The translations under genes were made by a program, and so were the position numbers. DNA of 64,000 nucleotides from JASLEW01 sp963732005 (GTDB lineage Bacteria > Acidobacteriota > Thermoanaerobaculia > Multivoradales > UBA5704). Below are positions 1 through 10,308 of this stretch, piece by piece; position 1 is the first letter of the stretch, and each line of letters opens with the position of its first letter. The notes below the pieces were generated by a model that did no database searches, was not told the origin of the DNA, and saw nothing but the letters and a program-made list of their open reading frames with translations. The stretch spans positions 186,001 through 250,000 of the forward strand of contig CAVSXT010000004.1 of NCBI GenBank assembly GCA_963732005.1. The letters run 5' to 3'.

Positions 1-300
1 GGACCACTCGAAGTGCTGCAGGGAGCCAGGCGGCTCCGGCGAGGTGATGATGGTGTTGATGTTGAGGATGATGTCCTGCTGGCCGTCGAGGTCCACCGTG
101 CTGGCGGCGGTTCCGCCAGGCACCACGAGATCGGCCTCGACCACGAACGGCTCGCCCTCGGTGGGCGAATCCGGGCTCAGGTAGATCGGCGTCGGGCTCT
201 GCCCCTGCGCCACGGCGCTCGGCGCCCCCACGGTCAGCGCGATGGCCGCGGCGAGCGCCACGCCAACGACCAGGATGCGACCGCAAGCTCTGGCTTCCAT
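1..300 (-). CDS. Secreted protein of unknown function, 5' part only
   Basis: The gene runs off the left edge, so only the first 100 codons are seen. The start ATG at 300 is supported by a strong AGGAGG 8 bases upstream. The protein opens with a Sec-type signal peptide: a short basic n-region, the hydrophobic stretch LVVGVALAAAIALTVGA and a likely cleavage after AVA (about residue 32). The mature part begins with PTPIYLSPDSPTEGEPF, the style of an Ig-like or surface-exposed module. No family can be assigned from this fragment. The gene faces away from the ADOP permease and has its own AT-rich upstream region. Confidence 0.7.
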   Translation of the reverse strand, partial: MEARACGRILVVGVALAAAIALTVGAPSAVAQGQSPTPIYLSPDSPTEGEPFVVEADLVVPGGTAASTVDLDGQQDIILNINTIITSPEPPGSLQHFEWS

Positions 301-337
301 GGACCAACCTCCTAAGGTTCTTACATCGACATTCGTC

Positions 338-365
338 ACCATATCATATGAATATGGCAATGCAA
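338..365 (-). promoter_or_regulatory. Putative promoter with overlapping inverted repeat
   Basis: On the minus strand TTGCAT (360-365) and TATGGT (338-343) are separated by 16 bases in a locally AT-rich patch upstream of the secreted-protein gene starting at 300. An inverted repeat, CCATAT at 339-344 and ATATGG at 352-357 with a 7-base centre, overlaps the -10 box and could be an operator. An 11-G homopolymer lies just upstream at 378-388. The boxes are only partial matches to consensus. Confidence 0.4.
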
Positions 366-499
366 CATTCCTGGCTCGGGGGGGGGGGCCAGCGATGGCA
401 GGTGGCCCAGGTGCAAGGCGGCCCGGGAGGCCAGGGGGTGCCCGACGGCCCGGGGTGCAAGGTGTCAAGCGGCCCCGGGCGGCAGGTCCGGCCCGCCCC

Positions 500-2953
500 T
501 CACTCCTGGCGCAGGGCGATGAGCGGGTCGAGGCGGCTGGCGCGCTGGGCGGGAATCGAGCTGGCGAGAACGGCGATCACGGCGAGCAGTGCGGGGGTGA
601 AGAAGAAGCTCAGCGGGTCGTGCGCGGTCACGCCAACCAGCAGGCTGCCGAGCAGGCGGGTCACCGCGAAGGCGCCGCCGAGGCCCAGGGCGATACCGAC
701 CGCGACCGCGCCCATGCCCTGGCGCAGCACCAGCCGCTGCACCTGCCCGGCCGAGGCCCCGAGCGCCAGGCGCACGCCGATCTCACGGGTGCGCTGCTGG
801 ACGAGATAGGAGAGGACGCCGTAGATCCCCACCGCGGCGAGGGCGAGGGCGAGCAGCGCCAGCAGGCCGAGCAGGGCGGTGGTGAAGCGCCGGGACCCCA
901 GCGAGAGGTCGCGGATCTCTGCCATCGACTTGACGTCGTCGATCGGCTGGCCGGGATCGACGCTCCAGATCTGCCGCTTGGCGGCGGCGGTGAGGGCCGG
1001 CGAGTCCGCCGCCGTGTGCAGCGTGACGCTGACCGGCAGCAGCTTGAAGAACAGGGCGATCAGCTGGTCCGGCACCTGGCCCAGCGGCACGTAGAGGATC
1101 GCCGGCAGCTTGCGGTCGAGGCCGTCGTCGCGCGTGTCGCCGGCGATCCCGACGATGGTGCGCGGCCCGCGGTCGCCGAGGTCCTTCGAGCCCTGGGCGA
1201 CGACGATCCGCTGGCCGACGGGATCCTCCTTGGGCCACCAGCGGCGCGCCGCCTCGTGGTTGATCAGGGCGACCAGCGGCCCGCCCAGGCGGTCGGCGCC
1301 GGTGAAGCCGCGCCCGCGCACGATCGGGATGCGTAGCGCGCGGAAGAGGCCGGGAGTGAGCGCGCGGTAGTCGGCGTCGTAGTTGCCGTCGCCGTCGTCG
1401 CCGCCCCCCTTACGGCCGAGGATCTTGAAGGAGAGGTCCGGGCCGCCCTCGAGCGGCACGCTGGTCGTGATGGCAGCGGCGCGGACTCCCGGCAGCGCCT
1501 CGAGCCGCTCGACGACCTGGCTGCTGAAGCGCTCGGCGGCGGCGCCGGTGCCATACCTGGCGGGCGGCAGCGACAGTTTCATGGTCAGCACGTGCTCGAC
1601 GTCGAAGCCCGGCTCCTGCTGCAACAGCCCGACGAAGCTGCGCACCAGCAGGCTGGCGGTGGTGATCAGCAGCAGCGCCAGCGCCACCTCGGAGGTCACC
1701 AGGGCGCGGCGCAGCCACTGCCCGCCGACGCTACCGGCGGTGCGGTTGCCGCCTTCCTTGAGCGGCTCGTGCAGGTTGCCGCGCGCCGGTTGCAGCGCCG
1801 GAGCCAGGCCGAAGATCACCCCCGCGGCCAGCGACACGCCCAGGGTGAAGAGCAGGACGCGCCAATCGATCCCCACCTGGGCCAGGCGGTCGAGCTCGAT
1901 GGGGCTCATCGCCAGCAGCGGGCGGATGCAGGCGGCCCCGAGCAGCAGCCCGGTGGCGCCGCCGCCGACCGCCAGCAGGAGGCTCTCGGTGAGCAGCTGG
2001 CGGACGATCCGCCACCAGCCGGCGCCGAGCGCGGTGCGGATGGCGATCTCGCGCTGCCGGGCGGCGGCGCGCGCCAGCTGTAGGTTGGCGACGTTGACGC
2101 AGGCGATGAGCAGCACCGCCCCGACTGCCGCGAGCAGCACCAGCAGCGCCGGCCGCACCTGGCCGTAGAGCTGCTCCTGCAGCGGCTTGGTGATGAACAC
2201 CTCGTCCGGCCCGAGGCTGCGCGGGTAGGCCGCGCCGTAGCCCTTGGTGAGCGCCTTGACGGTGGCGCCGGCGGTTTGCGGCGCGATGCCGTCGCGCAGC
2301 CGCCCGATGAGATTGAAGTAGTTGGCTTCGTTGCTGGTCGCCGGGTCGAACGCGAACGGTGTCCACAGCTCGGCCACCGCCGGGAAGCGGAAGCCGGCGG
2401 GCATGACCCCGACCACGGTGTAGGTCTCGCCGCTGAGCTGCAGCGGGCGCCCGAGGATTCGCGGATCGGCGCCGAAGCGGCGGGCCCAGAGGCGATGGCT
2501 CAGCACCACCACCTTGCGGGCGCCCGGGCGGTCCTCCTCGGGGAGGAAGTTGCGGCCGAGCAGGGGCTGGGCGCCGGCGGTGGGGAAGAAGCCAGCGGTG
2601 ACGTGGGCGCCGCGGATGCGCTCCGGCAGCCCGTCGCCCACCAAGTTGAAGCCGGCGCCGAGGTTCTCGTAGGCGGCGGTGCTCGCGAAGACGCCCCCCA
2701 GGCGCGGCTGCAGGAAGAAGAGCTTGGTCGCCGACACCGAGTCGGTGTCGCCCTCCTTGAAGTGGCGCATGACCAGCAGCAGCCGATCGGCCCGGGGCAG
2801 CGGCAGCGGCCGCAGGAGCAGGCCGTTGGCGACGCTGAAGATGGCGGTGTTGGCGCCGATCGCCAGACCCAGGGTGATCACCGCCACGGCGGTGAAGCCC
2901 GGCTCCCGCGCCAGACCGCGGGCCGCATAGCGAAGGTCCCTCCACAGCGACAT
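500..2953 (-). CDS. ADOP-family (MacB/FtsX-like) permease
   Basis: 817 residues with the duplicated-permease architecture typical of Acidobacteriota. There is an N-terminal membrane segment (GLAIGANTAIFSV, about 25-45), a MacB-like periplasmic domain, a first FtsX block of transmembrane helices (about 265-400), a second periplasmic domain (about 430-680, with PGVRAAAITTSVPLEGG) and a second FtsX block (about 700-805, with TREIGVRLALGA). The family resembles the membrane part of MacB-type ABC exporters but lacks an ATPase domain; the transported substrate is unknown. The start is supported by AGAGGAGG about 8 bases upstream. Unlike the copy at 31-33.6 kb, it has no adjacent PadR regulator and lacks the short cytoplasmic N-terminal domain. 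It is divergent from the tyrosinase gene, 290 bases away. Confidence 0.88.
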   Translation of the reverse strand: MSLWRDLRYAARGLAREPGFTAVAVITLGLAIGANTAIFSVANGLLLRPLPLPRADRLLLVMRHFKEGDTDSVSATKLFFLQPRLGGVFASTAAYENLGAGFNLVGDGLPERIRGAHVTAGFFPTAGAQPLLGRNFLPEEDRPGARKVVVLSHRLWARRFGADPRILGRPLQLSGETYTVVGVMPAGFRFPAVAELWTPFAFDPATSNEANYFNLIGRLRDGIAPQTAGATVKALTKGYGAAYPRSLGPDEVFITKPLQEQLYGQVRPALLVLLAAVGAVLLIACVNVANLQLARAAARQREIAIRTALGAGWWRIVRQLLTESLLLAVGGGATGLLLGAACIRPLLAMSPIELDRLAQVGIDWRVLLFTLGVSLAAGVIFGLAPALQPARGNLHEPLKEGGNRTAGSVGGQWLRRALVTSEVALALLLITTASLLVRSFVGLLQQEPGFDVEHVLTMKLSLPPARYGTGAAAERFSSQVVERLEALPGVRAAAITTSVPLEGGPDLSFKILGRKGGGDDGDGNYDADYRALTPGLFRALRIPIVRGRGFTGADRLGGPLVALINHEAARRWWPKEDPVGQRIVVAQGSKDLGDRGPRTIVGIAGDTRDDGLDRKLPAILYVPLGQVPDQLIALFFKLLPVSVTLHTAADSPALTAAAKRQIWSVDPGQPIDDVKSMAEIRDLSLGSRRFTTALLGLLALLALALAAVGIYGVLSYLVQQRTREIGVRLALGASAGQVQRLVLRQGMGAVAVGIALGLGGAFAVTRLLGSLLVGVTAHDPLSFFFTPALLAVIAVLASSIPAQRASRLDPLIALRQE

Positions 2954-3243
2954 GACGGCGTCCTCCTCTTGCCCGTCCTACGACGCTCCCACCGGGCGGG
3001 TTTCACGCTTCCAGGGTCCCGTTCAAAGAACGCCGGAGATGGCAGGATGTTTCGGCAACGGGAGGGCAGGGTGTTAGCGCAGGTCCGGCTCGCCTTGGCG
3101 GCGACCCCCAGGCGTGAAACCGGTTGTTCGAGAGGAGGATGTAGCCCAGCTCCAGGTCGGGTTGGCGGCAAACCCAGGGCTCAGGGTCGGTTGTTCATGA
3201 CTGTGTTATGATCATTGCACGTACTCTAAAAGAGGAGAGACCC

Positions 3244-4803
3244 ATGGCTCAATACACACGTGCGAATGCTTGGAACGACGGCGGCACCTTCGCCAACCCG
3301 GATCTCTTGTGGTACGCGAAAGGCGTGGGTGCGATGCAGGCACGGCAGCTGAGTGATTCCTCCAGCTGGTGGTTCTTTGCCGCGATCCACGGTGAATACA
3401 TCAGCGAGAACGGTTTTCCGGGTTGGGGTTTCCTCCCGGCGCCGCCCCAGGTTCCGACCTCGCCGACGCCTTCGCAGGGCGACCAGGATCTATACTGGGA
3501 TCAGTGTCAGCACCAGAGCTGGTATTTTCCTCCCTGGCATCGCGGTTATCTCCTCGCGCTGGAAGCTCAGATCAGGGCGGACGTGATCGCCCTTGGCGGA
3601 CCCGCGACCTGGGCGTTGCCCTACTGGAATTATTTTGGTTCGGCGCAAGAGGACAACATCCCGCCGGCCTTCACGCAGCAGACTCTGCCTGACGGCAGCC
3701 CCAACCCCCTCTTCGTCACGGCCCGCTATGGGCCCAATGGCGATGGGAATATCTTCGTCCCCATGCCCCCGGTGAACCAAAACGTCATGTCCAATGACGT
3801 ATACACGGGCAGTGACGCGGTCACGAAACCGCCAGGGTTCGGCGGTCCCCAGACAGGGTTTTCTCACTCTGGACGGACGTCCGGCAACCTCGAGAACAAT
3901 CCGCACAACATGGTCCATAGCTTCGTGGGCGGTAGCGCTCCGGATGGCCAGACCTACGGCTTGATGAGCGACCCAGGTCTGGCAGCTCTCGACCCGATCT
4001 TCTACTTCCATCATGCCAATATCGATCGCATGTGGGCGGCGTGGAATGCAAACAACACCAACCCCGCAGTTCCCCAATGGTTGAATGGCCCCGCGGCCCA
4101 AGGCGAGCGCGAGTTCGTGATGCCGTGGCCGGGCGGCGGCCCGTATGTCTACACTCCCCAGCAAGTGAGCAGTCTCGATCAGCTGAACTATACCTATGAT
4201 AGCCTGGCAGCGCCTGCTGTCGTTCCCGCCGCTGCCATTCTCGCTCAGCGGCTGATGCTGTTGGGGGCGACCGCCGCGGCGGCGAAGGTTCAGAAAGGAG
4301 CTGCTGTGACCCCAGGCGAGAACGTGGAGCTGCTCGGCGCCAATCCCGCGCCCCTCGCTATCAAGGGCACGGGTGCCGGCACGACCGTCAAGCTCGACAA
4401 AGACGTCCGCAGCAGGGTGTCCGCCAGCCTTCTCGGTGCCTCCGAGACCGCACCGCCGGACCGGGTCTACCTCAACCTGGAGAACGTCCGTGGAACGCAT
4501 GACGCGTCGGTCCTCAGTGTCTACGTCAACCTGCCGGAGGGTGCGAACGCGGCCGATCACCCCGAGCTGCTGGCGGGAAGTGTCGGACTCTTCGGTCTGC
4601 GCAAGGCGAGCTCGCAGGATGACAAGCACGGTGGCCAGGGCCTCGACTTCGTGCTGGACATCACCAAGATCGTCGATACATTGCACCTGGCCAATGGGCT
4701 CGACGCGGATGCGCTCCAGGTGACGATCGTGCCTTACCAGCCGGTTCCAGACAAGGCGGAGATCACCGTCGGGCGGGTCAGCGTCTACCGTCAGGGTCAG
4801 TGA
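3244..4803 (+). CDS. Tyrosinase / polyphenol oxidase (type 3 copper enzyme)
   Basis: 519 residues. It oxidises phenols to o-quinones at a dinuclear copper site. The CuA ligands visible are His49 (AAIHGEY), His90 and His99 (FPPWHRGYL). The CuB ligands are His221 and His225 (HNMVH) and His256 in DPIFYFHHANIDRMW. Cys88-Gln-His90 is a C-x-H arrangement; in fungal and plant enzymes a thioether links this Cys and His. After the catalytic half comes a linker and a C-terminal beta domain (about 380-519) reminiscent of the C-terminal domain of plant polyphenol oxidases. No signal peptide is seen. I start at ATG 3244 because AGGAGAG lies just upstream; an in-frame ATG at 3208 has no such site. DUF2182 follows after 3 bases, so they probably form an operon, perhaps with copper supply by the partner. 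Confidence 0.9.
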   Translation: MAQYTRANAWNDGGTFANPDLLWYAKGVGAMQARQLSDSSSWWFFAAIHGEYISENGFPGWGFLPAPPQVPTSPTPSQGDQDLYWDQCQHQSWYFPPWHRGYLLALEAQIRADVIALGGPATWALPYWNYFGSAQEDNIPPAFTQQTLPDGSPNPLFVTARYGPNGDGNIFVPMPPVNQNVMSNDVYTGSDAVTKPPGFGGPQTGFSHSGRTSGNLENNPHNMVHSFVGGSAPDGQTYGLMSDPGLAALDPIFYFHHANIDRMWAAWNANNTNPAVPQWLNGPAAQGEREFVMPWPGGGPYVYTPQQVSSLDQLNYTYDSLAAPAVVPAAAILAQRLMLLGATAAAAKVQKGAAVTPGENVELLGANPAPLAIKGTGAGTTVKLDKDVRSRVSASLLGASETAPPDRVYLNLENVRGTHDASVLSVYVNLPEGANAADHPELLAGSVGLFGLRKASSQDDKHGGQGLDFVLDITKIVDTLHLANGLDADALQVTIVPYQPVPDKAEITVGRVSVYRQGQ

Positions 4804-4806
4804 GCG

Positions 4807-5601
4807 ATGATCGATGACGCTCGGGAGCTGGCGCGGGTTCGTAACCCCGTGCTGCTCCTCAGCGCGGCCGCCTGGATCTGGCTCGTGGTCGATCCAGGCG
4901 GCTTGATGATGCAGGCTCATGGCACGGCCGCATGCTCGCGCTCGGCGCCGCTACCGACGCTCTTGGCGATGAACCCACCTGGGTCGCTGGCGGCAGGCTG
5001 GGGCCTGATGCTGGTCGCGATGATGTCGCCGGCGCTGATCCTGCCGATCGGCCACCTCCGCCGGCGCAGCTTCAAGCGTCGACGCGCGCGTGCCATCGCG
5101 CTCTTCGGGGCCGGCTATGGCGCGATCTGGATGGCGGTCGGGGGCGTGCAGCTTGCCGTGGCGGTGGCGGCCGGGTGGCTGGCGCCGACCTCGCTTCTGC
5201 CGGCGGCGGGCGTGGCCGTCCTGGCGATCGTCTGGCAGTTTTCGCCCGCCAAGCAGAGTTGCCTCAATCGATGCCACGCGCACACCGAGCTGGCGGCCTT
5301 TGGCGTTGCCGCTGACCTGGCCGCGCTGCGCTTCGGCCTGTCCCATGGGGTCTGGTGCGCCGGCTCCTGCTGGGCTTTGATGCTTTTCCCGATGCTCCTG
5401 CCCCGCGGGCACCTCGCGGCGATGGCGATCCTGGCCGTGCTGATCGCGAGCGAGCGGCTCGAGGCTCCGCGGCCGCCGCGCTGGCGGTGGCGTGGTCTCG
5501 GCAAGCTGGGTCGCATCGTGGCCGCGCAGGCGCGGATACGCCTGCATGCGCGCCGGTGGTTCCCTACCGCTCCACCCAGTAGTTCGGCGACTCCTTGGTG
5601 A
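4807..5601 (+). CDS. DUF2182 predicted metal-binding membrane protein
   Basis: 264 residues with about six hydrophobic segments. The family signatures are WGLMLVAMMSP (about 65-75), QFSPAKQSCLNRCH (about 143-156) and WCAGSCWALMLFPML (about 181-195), rich in Cys, His and Met residues that could bind metal. Function is not established for DUF2182; close linkage to type 3 copper or other metalloprotein genes suggests metal handling. It starts 3 bases after the tyrosinase stop, so the two are almost certainly cotranscribed. Its last 38 bases overlap the 3' end of the convergent guaB gene, giving an antisense tail of low-complexity residues after the last membrane segment. Confidence 0.82.
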   Translation: MIDDARELARVRNPVLLLSAAAWIWLVVDPGGLMMQAHGTAACSRSAPLPTLLAMNPPGSLAAGWGLMLVAMMSPALILPIGHLRRRSFKRRRARAIALFGAGYGAIWMAVGGVQLAVAVAAGWLAPTSLLPAAGVAVLAIVWQFSPAKQSCLNRCHAHTELAAFGVAADLAALRFGLSHGVWCAGSCWALMLFPMLLPRGHLAAMAILAVLIASERLEAPRPPRWRWRGLGKLGRIVAAQARIRLHARRWFPTAPPSSSATPW

Positions 5602-7237
5602 TCACCACGTCGTGGGCGTGGCTCTCGCGCAGGCCGGCGGGGGAGATGCGCACGAAGCGGGCCTTGGTGCGCAGCTCGTCGATCGTGGCGCAGCCCGCCA
5701 GCCCCATGCCCGACGACAGGCCGCCGGTGAGCTGCGGCAGCATCTGGTGCACCGAACCCTTGTAGGGCACCATGCCTTCGATCCCCTCCGGCACCAGCTT
5801 CGAGAGGCTCAGGCCGCTGTCGCCGGCGCCGCCGAAGCCGCCGCGGGCGCCGCCGTTGGCTTCGGCGTCCTGGAAATAACGCTCGGCGCTGCCGTGCGCC
5901 ATCGCCGAGAGCGAGCCCATGCCGCGATAGGCCTTGAAGGTGCGTCCCTGGTAGAGGATGGTCTCGCCCGGGCTCTCCTCGGTACCGGCGAACAGCGATC
6001 CGATCATCACCGTCCGGGCGCCGGCGGCCAGCGCCTTGGTGAGGTCGCCCGAGAACTTGATGCCGCCGTCGGCGATCACCGGCACGCCGTGCGGCGCGGC
6101 GGCGCGCGCGCAATCGAGGATGGCGGTGATCTGCGGCACGCCGGCGCCGGTCACCACCCGGGTGGTGCAGATGCTGCCTGGGCCGATGCCGACCTTCACC
6201 GCGTCGACGCCGCGCTCGATCAGCGCCAGGGTGCCGGCGGCGGTGGCGACGTTGCCGACCACCAGGCCCACCTCCGGGAAGCGCTCGCGCAGCGCCGCCG
6301 TGGCGTCGAGCACGCCGCGGCTGTGGGCGTGCGAGGAGTCGAGCACCAGGATGTCGGCCTTGGCCCGTACCAGGGCGGCGGCGCGGTCGAGGAAGTCGCC
6401 CGAGGCGCCGATGGCGGCCCCCACCCGCAGGCGGCCGAGCTCGTCCTTGCAGGCGCTCGGGTACTGCATCATCTTCTGGATGTCCTTGACGGTGATCAGT
6501 CCCTTGAGGTTGCCGGCGGCGTCCACCACCAGCACCTTCTCGATGCGATGGCGGTGGAGCAGCTGCTTGGCCTGCTCGAGCGTGGTCCCCTCGGGCACCG
6601 TCACCAGGTCTTCCTTGGTCATCAGCTCGCCGATGCGGCGGTCGAGGTCGTTCTCGAAGCGCAGGTCCCGGTTGGTGAGGATGCCGACCAGGTGGCCCTC
6701 GGCATCGGTCACCGGCACCCCGGAGATCTTGTAGCGCGACATCATCGCCAGCGCCTCGCGGATGCTCTGGTCGGGGCGCATGGTCACCGGATCGACGATC
6801 ATGCCGGCCTCGCTGCGCTTCACCTTGTCCACTTCCTCTGCCTGGGCGTCGATCGACAGGTTCTTGTGGACGACGCCGATGCCCCCCTCCTGCGCCACGG
6901 CGATCGCCAGGCGCGATTCGGTGACCGTGTCCATGGCCGCCGCCAGGATGGGGATGTTCATCGGGATGCCGCGGCAGACCATGGTCCTCAGGTCCACCTG
7001 GCTGGGGTGCACCTCGGACAGGCCGGGCACGATCGACACGTCGTCGAAGGTCAGGGCCAGGCGCGGCTCGACGGCGGCGAGGTCCTGCTCCGGCGCCGGC
7101 TCCGCGCTCGCCGCGGCGGCCGTCGACCCGGGGCCGCCGATCCGCCCGGCGGGCTTCGGCGGCGTCGTGGTCGGCGCGATCGTTTCAGTCGGCGCGGTCG
7201 TTTCGGTCCTCTCGGCGATGTCGGTCGTCTGGCTCAT
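5564..7237 (-). CDS. guaB: Inosine-5'-monophosphate dehydrogenase
   Basis: 557 residues. It catalyses NAD-dependent oxidation of IMP to XMP, the committed step of GMP synthesis. The catalytic loop GPGSICTTRVV carries the active-site Cys. Two CBS domains are inserted in the TIM barrel (about residues 145-260; MTKEDLVTVPEG marks the second). FDDVSIVPGLSEV marks the start of the conserved core near residue 63. About 60 residues rich in Thr, Ala and Pro precede the core and are not part of the usual IMPDH fold; no ATG, GTG or TTG lies close to the core start, so the extension is probably real. A GGAG lies 9 bases upstream of ATG 7237. The flap region also carries a Gly-rich insertion (about residues 465-485). 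secA lies upstream on the same strand with a hairpin between. Confidence 0.95.
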   Translation of the reverse strand: MSQTTDIAERTETTAPTETIAPTTTPPKPAGRIGGPGSTAAAASAEPAPEQDLAAVEPRLALTFDDVSIVPGLSEVHPSQVDLRTMVCRGIPMNIPILAAAMDTVTESRLAIAVAQEGGIGVVHKNLSIDAQAEEVDKVKRSEAGMIVDPVTMRPDQSIREALAMMSRYKISGVPVTDAEGHLVGILTNRDLRFENDLDRRIGELMTKEDLVTVPEGTTLEQAKQLLHRHRIEKVLVVDAAGNLKGLITVKDIQKMMQYPSACKDELGRLRVGAAIGASGDFLDRAAALVRAKADILVLDSSHAHSRGVLDATAALRERFPEVGLVVGNVATAAGTLALIERGVDAVKVGIGPGSICTTRVVTGAGVPQITAILDCARAAAPHGVPVIADGGIKFSGDLTKALAAGARTVMIGSLFAGTEESPGETILYQGRTFKAYRGMGSLSAMAHGSAERYFQDAEANGGARGGFGGAGDSGLSLSKLVPEGIEGMVPYKGSVHQMLPQLTGGLSSGMGLAGCATIDELRTKARFVRISPAGLRESHAHDVVITKESPNYWVER

Positions 7238-7261
7238 CCAGGTGTTCTCCGCCTAAAGAAC

Positions 7262-7283
7262 GGGCGGCCGGTGGCGGCCGCCC
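7262..7283 (-). terminator. Hairpin between secA and guaB, weak terminator
   Basis: A perfect 9-bp stem (GGGCGGCCG at 7262-7270, CGGCCGCCC at 7275-7283) with a 4-base loop lies in the 103-bp gap after secA. On the minus strand it is followed by GTTCTTTAGG, a short T-rich tail. It may partly terminate secA transcription before guaB. The T-tract is short, so strength is uncertain. Confidence 0.45.
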
Positions 7284-7340
7284 ATCCGTTCCACGATGTC
7301 TGCCGGATGCCTGCCGGCGTTGCCTCCGCCCGACGGCGCC

Positions 7341-10178
<2,838 letters not shown>

Positions 10179-10308
10179 CTGAGTCTGGACTCTCGCGAAT
10201 TCCTGGAAGGTGTGGGTGGGCGCCGCCGGCGGCGGGCGCTCATTGGGACAACGGCAAGTTTAGCAGAAAGATTCCGGCCGGACGGGACCGGGTGCCTGGC
10301 AGGGAAGG

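Noticed and set aside
3207..3212. Promoter of the tyrosinase gene (TATGAT)
   Set aside because: A -10-like box exists but no -35 at a usable distance was found, so it is not listed as a feature.
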